A stretch of 29,965 nucleotides of DNA from Oscillospiraceae bacterium (GTDB taxonomy: Bacteria; Bacillota; Clostridia; Oscillospirales; Oscillospiraceae): the NCBI GenBank assembly GCA_020025295.1, contig JAHHSJ010000022.1:1-29965 (forward strand). Direction: 5' to 3'. Positions 14,993-23,574 of this stretch are shown here, piece after piece. Within the stretch, counting starts at the first letter, position 1; every line of letters begins with the position of its first letter. Made by a program: the position numbers and the translations under genes. Under the pieces are notes generated by a model. The model had not been told where the DNA came from, ran no database searches, and saw only the letters and a list, made by a program, of their open reading frames with translations.

Positions 14993-15838
14993 ATGGCCAA
15001 ACGTATTTTGGTGTCTGTGGTGCTGCTGCCGGTGGTGATTGCATTCATCTATGTGGGCGGCATCCCGTTTACCGTGTTTGTTTCCTTTATCACGGCGTTG
15101 GCCAGCTGGGAGCTGCTCCACGCCATGTCGCAGCTGCCCAAGCGGGTGTATTTCTATCCCTTCGTGGCGGCAGCGATCATCCCGGTGGGCTTCCACTTTG
15201 GAATTGCCACGGGAGCCACGGTGCTGGGCTTTGCGGCTCTGTTCCTGATGGCGGCGGCGTTTCTGGAAGCCATTTTCAGCTACGGCCGACAGGCCGCAGT
15301 CACCGGGCGTGATGTGCTGGACATCCTGTTTGCCGGAGCCTTTATGCCTGCCATGCTGTCTGCGCTCAGCGTGCTGAACAGCTACGGCGCCGAAGGCGGC
15401 AGACGACCCTATGTCATTCTGGCCATCGGCCTTGCCTTTGTTACGGACGCCGGTGCTTATTTTGCCGGTGTGTTTTTGGGTAAGCATCGGGGCATTACTA
15501 AGGTCAGCCCCAACAAGTCTCTGGAAGGTTACATCGGCGGCATTATCACCGGCGGTTTGTACGCCTTGGTCTTGGGTCTGATTCTCGGCCACTGCTTTGA
15601 CCACTATGTGGTGCATTACGGTGCGCTGGTCGTGTATGGTTTGGTCGGTGCAGCACTGACTGCCATTGGTGACCTGTCCTTCTCCCTGATTAAGCGGGAG
15701 TTGGGAATAAAAGATTATGGTAAACTTCTTCCCGGCCATGGCGGTATGATGGATCGGTTTGACAGCATGGTGTTCTGCGCACCTTGGGTCATGCTGCTGT
15801 CTGCCTGCCTCCCGGCATTTACAATTTTGCACCCCTGA
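14993..15838 (+). CDS. cdsA: phosphatidate cytidylyltransferase (CDP-diacylglycerol synthase)
   Basis: A 281-residue integral membrane enzyme making CDP-diacylglycerol from CTP and phosphatidic acid, the branch point for all phospholipids. It has multiple hydrophobic helices, the segment ITKVSPNKSLEGYIGGI, and the C-terminal signature DYGKLLPGHGGMMDRFDS with metal-binding aspartates. The Shine-Dalgarno GGAGGTG lies within the last codons of uppS; ATG 14993 is two bases after its stop, so the two genes are tightly coupled. Confidence 0.96.
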   Translation: MAKRILVSVVLLPVVIAFIYVGGIPFTVFVSFITALASWELLHAMSQLPKRVYFYPFVAAAIIPVGFHFGIATGATVLGFAALFLMAAAFLEAIFSYGRQAAVTGRDVLDILFAGAFMPAMLSALSVLNSYGAEGGRRPYVILAIGLAFVTDAGAYFAGVFLGKHRGITKVSPNKSLEGYIGGIITGGLYALVLGLILGHCFDHYVVHYGALVVYGLVGAALTAIGDLSFSLIKRELGIKDYGKLLPGHGGMMDRFDSMVFCAPWVMLLSACLPAFTILHP

Positions 15839-15850
15839 GGAGGGAGTTCT

Positions 15851-17002
15851 ATGACGCAAGTTCTTTCTGTGCTGGGCTCTACCGGTTCCATCGGTACCCA
15901 GACGCTGGATGTAGCGGAAAAGTGCGGTATTCGTGTTGCCGCAATTACGGCGAACCGCAGCGTGGAGCTGCTGGAGGCTCAGGCCCGTAAGTTCCACCCC
16001 GATCTGGTGGTGGCGATGGACGAGACCGCAGCCAAGGATCTGCAGGTGCGCCTTGCGGATACCGGTATCCGTGTGGCCTCCGGTATGGAGGGTCTGATTG
16101 AAGCAGCAACTCTGCCGGAAGCAGATACCGTGGTCACCGCAGTGATGGGCATGGTGGGCCTTCGTCCTACGCTGGCTGCCATTGACGCCCATAAGCGCAT
16201 TGCTCTGGCCAATAAGGAAACCTTGGTCTGTGCCGGTGAGCTGGTGATGGCCAATGCTGCCCGGGAGGGCGTGGACATTGTCCCCGTAGACTCGGAGCAT
16301 TCCGCCATCTTCCAGTCTTTGCAGGGCTGTTCGGACCGCCGTGAGGTGAAACGGCTCATTCTGACCGCATCCGGCGGCCCCTTCTTCGGATGGACCAAGG
16401 AACAGCTGGAACAGGTGACGCTGGCAGACGCCCTGAAACACCCCAACTGGTCCATGGGCGCCAAGATCACCATTGACTCGGCGACCCTCATGAATAAGGG
16501 CTTGGAGTTTATTGAAGCCATGCGGCTTTATCATGTGGCTCCGGAGCAAATTCAGATTGTGGTCCACCGTCAGAGCATGATTCATTCTCTGGTGGAATAC
16601 ACTGACAATGCGATTATCGCCCAGTTGGGTACGGCGGATATGCGCCTGCCCATCCAGTATGCCCTCACTTGGCCTCAGCGTACGGAGGGAGTTGCCACGG
16701 AGTTGGACCTGTTCTCCTGCCCTGACCTGACCTTCCGCAAGCCGGACCCGGAAACCTTCCGCTGCCTTGGTATTGCGCTGGAAACGGCAAAGAAGCCGGG
16801 TACGCCCTGCGCCATCATGAACGGCGCAAACGAGGCTGCAGTGGACCTGTTCCTTCGGGAAAAGATTCGCTTTGTGGACATTCCCGAGTTGGTGGATTAC
16901 GCCCTCTCGGTGGTTCCTGCACAGAGTGTGGAAAATCTGGAAACGGTGCTGGAGGCAGATCGCGCGGCAAGAGAGGCGGTCTATTCTCGAATTTCCGGAT
17001 AA
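15851..17002 (+). CDS. dxr: 1-deoxy-D-xylulose 5-phosphate reductoisomerase
   Basis: A 383-residue DXR, the second enzyme of the MEP pathway, converting DXP to MEP with NADPH and a divalent metal. The NADPH-binding motif LGSTGSIGTQTLDV lies at residues 7-20. LANKETLVCAGELV and the metal/substrate motif VPVDSEHSAIFQ follow, then ASGGPF, WSMGAKITIDSATLMNKGLE, and the C-terminal NGANEAAVDLFL. Its length is normal. It sits 12 bases after cdsA with GAGGAGGGAG upstream. Such enzymes are the target of fosmidomycin. Confidence 0.97.
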   Translation: MTQVLSVLGSTGSIGTQTLDVAEKCGIRVAAITANRSVELLEAQARKFHPDLVVAMDETAAKDLQVRLADTGIRVASGMEGLIEAATLPEADTVVTAVMGMVGLRPTLAAIDAHKRIALANKETLVCAGELVMANAAREGVDIVPVDSEHSAIFQSLQGCSDRREVKRLILTASGGPFFGWTKEQLEQVTLADALKHPNWSMGAKITIDSATLMNKGLEFIEAMRLYHVAPEQIQIVVHRQSMIHSLVEYTDNAIIAQLGTADMRLPIQYALTWPQRTEGVATELDLFSCPDLTFRKPDPETFRCLGIALETAKKPGTPCAIMNGANEAAVDLFLREKIRFVDIPELVDYALSVVPAQSVENLETVLEADRAAREAVYSRISG

Positions 17003-17011
17003 GGAGCAAGT

Positions 17012-18073
17012 ATGGTATTTATCCTCTTTGGTATTCTGTTTTTTGGCTTTTTAATTGCCATTCATGAGTTCGGACATTTCATCACGGCAAAGCTGTCCGG
17101 CGTCCGGGTCAACGAGTTCTCCATTGGAATGGGACCTCGTCTGTGGGGACGCAAGTGGGGAGAAACGGAGTATTCGCTCCGGGTGTTCCCTGTGGGCGGC
17201 TTTTGCGCCATGGAAGGAGAGGACGGGGAGAGCAGTGATCCACGCAGCTTTTCAAAGGCCCCCTTCTGGAGAAAGGTGCTGATTCTGGTGGCCGGATCCG
17301 GCATGAATTTTCTTGTCGGTCTGCTGATTCTGGTGATTCTCTTTTCCGGTGCAGAGGCCTATGTCTCCACCACACTGGACTCCTTCGTGGAAGGCTGTCC
17401 TGCTGCGGAGGAAGGTTACCTGCTGCCGGGGGATGAGCTGCTGCAGATCAACGGCAGCCATGTGTTTACCCGCAACGATGTTTCGCTCCTGCTGAGCCGC
17501 AGCGGCGAGGATACCGCCGATTTGGTGGTGCGCCGTGACGGGGAGAAAATCAAGCTGAACGATGTCCCTATGGCACTCCGGGAGTACGAAACGGAGCAGG
17601 GAGCCAGAATGCTATATGGATTGAATTTTAAGGTCACTGAGTCCAGTCTCATCCAGAATGTGGGGCTGGCGCTGAAAAGCACTGTCTCCTTCACCCGGTT
17701 GGTGTGGTACGGTCTGCTGGACCTGATCTCCGGCGCGATGGGACTCAATGAGCTGGCAGGCCCCATTGGCGTGGTCGGTGTCATGACCGAGGCCGGCAAG
17801 CAGGCACCCAGTATCGGTGCAGGACTCATCAACCTGTTGTATTTCGGCTCGTTTATCGCCATCAATCTGGCGGTGATGAACCTGCTGCCCATCCCGGCAC
17901 TGGATGGCGGCAGACTGTTCTTCCTGGTGCTGAACAGCCTGTTGATGCTGCTGTTCCGGCGTAAAATCCCGGACCAGTACGAGGGCTATGTCCACATGAT
18001 TGGCTTGGCTCTGCTGTTGATGCTGATGCTGCTTGTGGGCATCAGTGATATATACAAATTGATCGGAAAATAA
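17012..18073 (+). CDS. rseP: RseP/RasP site-2 zinc metalloprotease
   Basis: A 353-residue intramembrane protease. The first helix carries the zinc-binding HEFGH (H18-E19-H22). The second half carries the third metal ligand region NLLPIPALDGGRL. Between them is a PDZ-like domain (about residues 115-190, beginning near EGCPAAEEGYLLPGDELLQING). Site-2 proteases cut membrane-bound anti-sigma factors and remnant signal peptides inside the bilayer. ATG 17012 lies 9 bases after dxr. The position between dxr and polC matches RasP in B. subtilis. Confidence 0.96.
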   Translation: MVFILFGILFFGFLIAIHEFGHFITAKLSGVRVNEFSIGMGPRLWGRKWGETEYSLRVFPVGGFCAMEGEDGESSDPRSFSKAPFWRKVLILVAGSGMNFLVGLLILVILFSGAEAYVSTTLDSFVEGCPAAEEGYLLPGDELLQINGSHVFTRNDVSLLLSRSGEDTADLVVRRDGEKIKLNDVPMALREYETEQGARMLYGLNFKVTESSLIQNVGLALKSTVSFTRLVWYGLLDLISGAMGLNELAGPIGVVGVMTEAGKQAPSIGAGLINLLYFGSFIAINLAVMNLLPIPALDGGRLFFLVLNSLLMLLFRRKIPDQYEGYVHMIGLALLLMLMLLVGISDIYKLIGK

Positions 18074-18091
18074 AGGGAGCTGAAGAAACGA

Positions 18092-19129
18092 ATGACAAAG
18101 CAGATTCGAGTTGGAAATGTTCCTGTCGGCGGCGGCGCTCCTGTGAGCATTCAGTCCATGTGCAACACCTTCACCGACGATGTGGAGGCTACCGTACAGC
18201 AGATTCATTTGCTGGAAGCGGCGGGCTGTGATATTGTGCGTGTGGCTGTGCCGGACATGGCAGCAGCTAAGGCCGTTGGAGCCATCAAGGAACGAATTTC
18301 CATTCCTCTGGTGGTGGATATTCACTTTGACTATAAACTGGCACTGGAGGCCATTGCAGCCGGTGCAGATAAGGTTCGTATCAATCCCGGCAACATCGGC
18401 GGGGAAGACCGGGTGAAGGCGGTGGCAAATGCCTGCGCTCAGCACGGCATTCCCATTCGAATCGGTGTCAACGGCGGCAGTCTGGATAAGAAGCTGCTGG
18501 CTAAGTACGGCAAGGTCTGCCCGGAAGCGCTGGTGGAATCCGCTTTTGAGCATATCGCTCTGCTGAACCGGTACGACTTTGACGATATCTGTATCTCTCT
18601 GAAATCCTCCAATGTCCAGATTGCTATGGACGCCTATCGTCTGATGCACGAGCGCAGCCATTATCCGCTGCATCTGGGTGTGACCGAAGCCGGTACATAT
18701 ACCATGGGTGCCATCAAGTCTGCCGTGGGCATCGGCGGTCTGCTGACGCAGGGCATCGGTGATACCTTCCGTGTCACCCTCACCGCAGATCCGGTGGAGG
18801 AAATTGTGCTGGGCAAGCAGATTTTGAAGGCCTGCGGCATCCGTAAGGACGGCCCGGAGCTGATTAGCTGCCCCACCTGCGGCCGAACCAGAATTGATCT
18901 GATTCCGCTGGCCAAGGAAGTGGAGAAGCGTCTGGAGGGCTGCACCAAGCCGATCACCGTGGCCGTCATGGGCTGTGTCGTGAACGGTCCCGGCGAAGCC
19001 TCTGCAGCCGATTGCGGCATTGCCGGCGGCAAGGGCGAAGGATTGCTTTTCAGCCACGGCAAGGTGCTGAAGAAAGTCCCTCAGGATCAGCTGGTGGACG
19101 AACTGATGAAACTGATTGATGAACTTTAA
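18092..19129 (+). CDS. ispG: 4-hydroxy-3-methylbut-2-en-1-yl diphosphate synthase
   Basis: A 345-residue IspG (GcpE), the penultimate MEP-pathway enzyme, which reductively opens MEcPP to HMBPP with a 4Fe-4S cluster. The N-terminal TIM barrel starts with IRVGNVPVGGGAPVSIQSMCNTFTDD. The C-terminal Fe-S domain has ligands C260 and C263 (SCPTCGRT) and C295 (GCVVNGPGE), with E302 as the expected fourth ligand. AAAGGGAG precedes the start. B. subtilis has proS in the corresponding interval of this cluster, so ispG here is a local rearrangement that groups it with dxr and uppS. Confidence 0.97.
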   Translation: MTKQIRVGNVPVGGGAPVSIQSMCNTFTDDVEATVQQIHLLEAAGCDIVRVAVPDMAAAKAVGAIKERISIPLVVDIHFDYKLALEAIAAGADKVRINPGNIGGEDRVKAVANACAQHGIPIRIGVNGGSLDKKLLAKYGKVCPEALVESAFEHIALLNRYDFDDICISLKSSNVQIAMDAYRLMHERSHYPLHLGVTEAGTYTMGAIKSAVGIGGLLTQGIGDTFRVTLTADPVEEIVLGKQILKACGIRKDGPELISCPTCGRTRIDLIPLAKEVEKRLEGCTKPITVAVMGCVVNGPGEASAADCGIAGGKGEGLLFSHGKVLKKVPQDQLVDELMKLIDEL

Positions 19130-19158
19130 TAAAAATAAAACGAGGAGCCGGGTTTACC

Positions 19159-22100
19159 ATGAGCAGTGAATTCTGCCTTCCTCTGCTGCAAATGTTTTCC
19201 CTCTGCCCGTTGGAGGGAAAACTTCTTTCTCTGGCAGAGAAATGCACAATCGTGAATGTCGATTTAGACGAAGAAAATGCAAATATAAAAGTCGATGTAG
19301 TTCTGGACGAGGGTGCGGATGAAACCTGGTGGGACGAGCTGGAACGGGCGCTGGCGGAAGCCTATCAGATGAACCGGGTGGAGCTGCGCAAGACCAAGGA
19401 AAGCGGTGAGGTAGAAATTACCCTTTCTTGGATTTGGGAGCAGATTTCCGAACTGTTTCCTCCGGCCCACGGTCTGCTGTCTGGCGCAGAGCTGGAGGAG
19501 CGGGACGATCTGCTCGTTCTGAAGCTGCAGGGCGGCGGCGCGGACTTGATGGAGCCTTTCCTCCGCCGGGTGGAGAGCCGCATCCATGAAACCTTCGGAC
19601 GGGTCGTTACCATTCGTCTGGAGGAGGGAAAGCTGGAGGCGGACACGGACGAGCTGTTCCGCCGCACGGAGGAAATCCGCAAGCAGCGTGCCACAGCGGT
19701 GGCAGCTCAGCGCCCCAAGCAGCCGACGCCCAAGACTCCGGCGCAGCAGAAGCAGGCTACGGACGAGAGCACCTTTCTGGGCAAGCCCATCCGGGGCACA
19801 CCGACAGAAATCGGAAAACTGGACTTGGATATGGGCGGCGTGGTCATCAACGGCAAGGTGTTTGCGGTCAACCATAAGGAGCTGACCAAGCGCAATGCGT
19901 GGATCATCAACTTTGATGTGACGGATGGCACCGGTTCTATCACGGTTTCCGGCTTCTATGAGGACCGGCAGGCGAAACCGCTGCTGGAAAAAATTCAGGT
20001 GGGCAAGTATCTGCTGATTCAGGGTAAACTCCAGATCGGCAAATTCAGCGGCGAGCTGGAGCTGAAGCCCTTTGCTATGGCAGACGGTATTCCCAAGCCG
20101 GAGCGGCAGGATGCCGGGTATCAGGGAGAAAAGCGTGTAGAGCTGCACCTGCATACCCGCTATTCCACCATGGATGGTTTGACCGATGTGACCGGAGCTG
20201 TCAAGCGGGCCATTTCGTGGGGCCATAAGGCTGTTGCCATCACCGACCATGGCATTGCGCAGGCATTCCCGGAGGCCTATAAGGCCGGTGGTGACAAAAT
20301 CAAGGTCATTCTGGGCACGGAAGCCTATTACCGCAACGATGTGGACGACCGAGTGGTAGTCCACGGCACGACGGAGCAGGATTTGGACGATGAAATCGTC
20401 TGCTTTGATATTGAAACCACGGGTCTGGACCGGCGAAAGGAACAGATCACTGAAATCGGCGCAGTCGTGCTGAAAAACGGGGAAATCATTGACTCCTATA
20501 ATGCCTTCCTGAACCCGGAAAAACCCCTCAGCCGAGAAATTATTGAGCTTACCGGCATTACGGACGATATGCTGGCGGATGCCCCCAGTCAGGAGGAAGG
20601 ACTGAACCTGTTTCTGGATTGGGTCGGTGACCGACCGCTGGCGGCCCATAATGCGGAGTTTGATATGGGCTTTATCTCCGACGGCTGTCGGAAGATTGGC
20701 CGCCCCTTCCATAATACCTCGCTGGATACCCTTATTCTGTGCCAGAATTTGCTGCCTAAGCTGGGTAAGTACAAGTTGGATGTGATTGCAGAACACCTCG
20801 ACTTGCCGGCGTTTAATCACCACCGTGCCAGCGATGATGCGGGAACGGTGGCCTATATGCTGATTCCGCTGTACCAGAATTTGCGGGATATGGGTGTAAA
20901 AACCCTCCAGCAGATCAATCCGGCGATGCGTGCGCTTCGAAAGAATGCCGGTAAGGGCGGTGGACGTCGACGCAGTGCAAACCACCTGATTTTGCTGGCG
21001 AAGAATCAGACCGGCCTTAGAAATCTCTATAAGATGATTTCGCTGGCGCATTTGGAGCATTTCAAGCGGTTCCCCATCATGCCGAAGAGTTTGGTGGATG
21101 AAAACCGGGAAGGCATCATCGTGGGTTCTGCCTGTGAGGCCGGCGAGCTGTTTCAGGCGATTGCCAACCGCAAGAGCTGGGACGAGCTGGTGCGAATTGC
21201 CTCTTGGTACGATTTTCTGGAGATCCAGCCCATCTGCAATAATATGTTCATGCTCCGTGAGGGCATGGTGGACTCGGTGGAGGAGCTGCGGGACTTTAAC
21301 CGCACCGTTCTGGAATTGGGTAAGGCCCTCGATAAGCCGGTCTGTGCCACCGGAGATGTCCATTTCATGGACCCGGAGGATGAGATTTACCGTCACATCC
21401 TGCTGGCAACGAAGGGCTTTAAGGACGCTGACAGCGAATTGCCCATCTATTTCAAAACCACCGATGAGATGATGGAGGAATTCTCCTATCTCGGGGAAGA
21501 GGACTGCTATAAGGTGGTCATCGGCGATCCCAATCGAGTGGCCAGATGGGTGGATAAGATTCCGCCTCTGCCGAAAAAGCTGTTTGCCCCCAAGCTGAAG
21601 GACTCGGATAAGGAATTGGAGTATCTGGTTTACTCCAAGGCCCATGAACTGTACGGCGAAGAACTGCCCCAGATCGTGCAGGACCGTATTGATCTGGAGC
21701 TGCCCGGTATCATCGAGCGTAAGTACGATGTTATTTATATGTCGGCTCAGAAGCTGGTGCAGAACTCCTTGGAGCACGGCTATCTGGTTGGCTCCCGAGG
21801 CAGTGTCGGTTCGTCCATCGTCGCGTTCTTCTCAGGCATCACCGAGGTGAACTCGCTGGCGGCCCATTATCGCTGCCCCAACTGTAAGCATTCCGATTTT
21901 GAGGCGGGAAAGAACTACGGCTGCGGTGCGGATATGCCCGACGCATGGTGTCCGATTTGCGGAACCAAGTACATCAAGGACGGATTTAATATCCCCTTTG
22001 AAACCTTCTTGGGCTTTGGCGGTAAGAAAATGCCCGATATTGACCTGAACTTCTCCGGTGAATATCAGGCAAAGGCACACCGCTATACCTTTGAGCTGTT

Positions 22101-23472
22101 CGGTGAAAACCATGTGTTCAGAGCCGGCACTGTGGGTACGGTGGCAGAAAAAACCGCCTTTGGCTATGCCAAAAAGTATCTGGAAGAGCGTGGCATCCAC
22201 GCACCCACCGCAGAAATCTGCCGTTTGGCACAGGGATGCGTCGGCATCAAGCGCACTACCGGTCAGCACCCCGGCGGCATGATCGTTATTCCGGCGGATA
22301 TGGAGATTTGGGACTTCTGTCCCGTCCAGCATCCGGCCGACGATGTGAATACGGACATCATCACTACCCACTTTGAATACCACTCCATGGAGGACAACCT
22401 CCTGAAGCTGGATATGCTGGGTCATGATGACCCCACCATGATTCGTATGCTGCAGGACATCACCGGAGTCGATCCTCAGACCATTCCTCTGGATGACCCG
22501 GGCACGCTGTCTATTTTCACCTCCTCGAAGGTACTTGACTTTGAAAATGACCCGATTCTGGGTCCCACGGGTGCTGTTGCGATCCCGGAATTCAATACCA
22601 AGTTCACCCGAGGGATGCTGATGGACACCATGCCCACTCAGTTCAATACGCTGATTCGTCTGTCCGGCTTCTCCCACGGCACGGATGTGTGGCTGGGCAA
22701 TGCCCGTGATCTGATCGTCAATAAGGTGGCAACCGTTGACTCTACGGTGGGCTGCCGAGATGACATTATGATTTACCTGATGGATCAGGGCGTGGAGCCG
22801 CTGACCGCCTTCAATATCATGGAAGCGGTTCGTAAGGGCAGAGTCAAAAAGGGCGGCTTTGCTGACGGATGGGTGGAAACCATGAAGGAGCATAATGTCC
22901 CGGATTGGTACATTGATTCCTTGGCAAAAATCGGCTATCTGTTCCCGAAAGCCCATGCAGCGGCCTATGTTATGATGGCATTCCGCATTGCGTGGTTCAA
23001 GGTGCATCGTCCGCTGGCGTTCTATGCGGCGTTCTTCTCCATTCGAGCCAAGGCCATTGACGCGACCTGTATGTGTATGGGTATGGATGTGGCGAAGGCG
23101 AAGATGAAGGAAATTGAAGCCAAGGACAAGCCTGCGGCAGTGGAAGAAGATATGCTGACCACCTTGGAAGTGTTCTATGAGTTCTACCTCCGTGGTTTTA
23201 CAATGGCGAAAATGGACCTGTATCGTTCCGATGCGACCAAGTTCTTGGTGGATGAAGAGAATAATGCGCTGATTCCGCCGTTTACCTCCTGCCCCGGTCT
23301 GGGCGAGAGTGCAGCTCTGTCCATTGTGGAAGCCCGAAAGGGGAAAGAGTTCATCTCCATTGAGGAGTTCTCCAATTCCTGCCCGAAGGTGTCCAAATCC
23401 CATATTGAACAGCTGAAATTCATGGGGGCCTTGGACGGCATCCCGGATACCAGCCAGATTACATTGTTTTAA
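19159..23472 (+). CDS. polC: DNA polymerase III PolC, replicative polymerase with built-in proofreading
   Basis: A 1437-residue Gram-positive-type PolC. Domains in order are: an N-terminal region (1 to about 210); an OB fold (about 225-310); a PHP domain beginning at VELHLHTRYSTMDG (H330, H332); and a DEDDh 3'-5' exonuclease inserted in PHP, starting CFDIETTGL (D417, E419) with HRASDDAGT at its end. PHP then resumes, followed by the polymerase core. The core has a four-cysteine zinc site (C906, C909, C931, C934), the catalytic acidic pair in PDIDLNFSGEYQ (D960, D962), and RTTGQHPGGMIV. A C-terminal helix-hairpin-helix-like region and a short beta-binding-like end, SQITLF, complete it. The length is what the family shows. 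GAGGAG (19142-19147) is 11 bases before ATG. It ends the uppS-polC run and faces a double terminator. Confidence 0.98.
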   Translation: MSSEFCLPLLQMFSLCPLEGKLLSLAEKCTIVNVDLDEENANIKVDVVLDEGADETWWDELERALAEAYQMNRVELRKTKESGEVEITLSWIWEQISELFPPAHGLLSGAELEERDDLLVLKLQGGGADLMEPFLRRVESRIHETFGRVVTIRLEEGKLEADTDELFRRTEEIRKQRATAVAAQRPKQPTPKTPAQQKQATDESTFLGKPIRGTPTEIGKLDLDMGGVVINGKVFAVNHKELTKRNAWIINFDVTDGTGSITVSGFYEDRQAKPLLEKIQVGKYLLIQGKLQIGKFSGELELKPFAMADGIPKPERQDAGYQGEKRVELHLHTRYSTMDGLTDVTGAVKRAISWGHKAVAITDHGIAQAFPEAYKAGGDKIKVILGTEAYYRNDVDDRVVVHGTTEQDLDDEIVCFDIETTGLDRRKEQITEIGAVVLKNGEIIDSYNAFLNPEKPLSREIIELTGITDDMLADAPSQEEGLNLFLDWVGDRPLAAHNAEFDMGFISDGCRKIGRPFHNTSLDTLILCQNLLPKLGKYKLDVIAEHLDLPAFNHHRASDDAGTVAYMLIPLYQNLRDMGVKTLQQINPAMRALRKNAGKGGGRRRSANHLILLAKNQTGLRNLYKMISLAHLEHFKRFPIMPKSLVDENREGIIVGSACEAGELFQAIANRKSWDELVRIASWYDFLEIQPICNNMFMLREGMVDSVEELRDFNRTVLELGKALDKPVCATGDVHFMDPEDEIYRHILLATKGFKDADSELPIYFKTTDEMMEEFSYLGEEDCYKVVIGDPNRVARWVDKIPPLPKKLFAPKLKDSDKELEYLVYSKAHELYGEELPQIVQDRIDLELPGIIERKYDVIYMSAQKLVQNSLEHGYLVGSRGSVGSSIVAFFSGITEVNSLAAHYRCPNCKHSDFEAGKNYGCGADMPDAWCPICGTKYIKDGFNIPFETFLGFGGKKMPDIDLNFSGEYQAKAHRYTFELFGENHVFRAGTVGTVAEKTAFGYAKKYLEERGIHAPTAEICRLAQGCVGIKRTTGQHPGGMIVIPADMEIWDFCPVQHPADDVNTDIITTHFEYHSMEDNLLKLDMLGHDDPTMIRMLQDITGVDPQTIPLDDPGTLSIFTSSKVLDFENDPILGPTGAVAIPEFNTKFTRGMLMDTMPTQFNTLIRLSGFSHGTDVWLGNARDLIVNKVATVDSTVGCRDDIMIYLMDQGVEPLTAFNIMEAVRKGRVKKGGFADGWVETMKEHNVPDWYIDSLAKIGYLFPKAHAAAYVMMAFRIAWFKVHRPLAFYAAFFSIRAKAIDATCMCMGMDVAKAKMKEIEAKDKPAAVEEDMLTTLEVFYEFYLRGFTMAKMDLYRSDATKFLVDEENNALIPPFTSCPGLGESAALSIVEARKGKEFISIEEFSNSCPKVSKSHIEQLKFMGALDGIPDTSQITLF

Positions 23473-23480
23473 ATGCTGAA

Positions 23481-23512
23481 AACCCCCCGGTGCTGCGGCA
23501 CCGGGGGGTTAT
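23481..23512 (+). terminator. hairpin terminator after polC
   Basis: AACCCCCCGGTGC (23481-23493) pairs perfectly with GCACCGGGGGGTT (23498-23510) across TGCG. It starts 8 bases after the polC stop and is preceded by A-rich sequence, but only ATT follows, so the stem is very stable while the T-run is poor. Confidence 0.7.
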
Positions 23513-23516
23513 TGAT

Positions 23517-23567
23517 CAAAAGCGCCCTGCACAACACGATGTGTGCAGGGCGCTTGTCATTATTTTT
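23517..23567. terminator. bidirectional terminator between convergent polC and pgcA
   Basis: AGCGCCCTGCACA (23521-23533) pairs with TGTGCAGGGCGCT (23542-23554). On the minus strand it is followed at once by TTTTGATC, serving pgcA. On the plus strand TGTCATTATTTTT follows, backing up the polC hairpin. The two stems together isolate the converging operons. Confidence 0.85.
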
Positions 23568-23574
23568 GGGAAAT

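Noticed and set aside
19264..21777. An 837-codon minus-strand frame opposite polC
   Set aside because: It lies fully inside a certain PolC gene, with no family features or Shine-Dalgarno; a shadow frame.
23481..23567. Pair of GC-rich stems read as a REP-like repeat or CRISPR fragment
   Set aside because: The two stems differ in sequence and sit exactly between convergent genes, which fits paired terminators.
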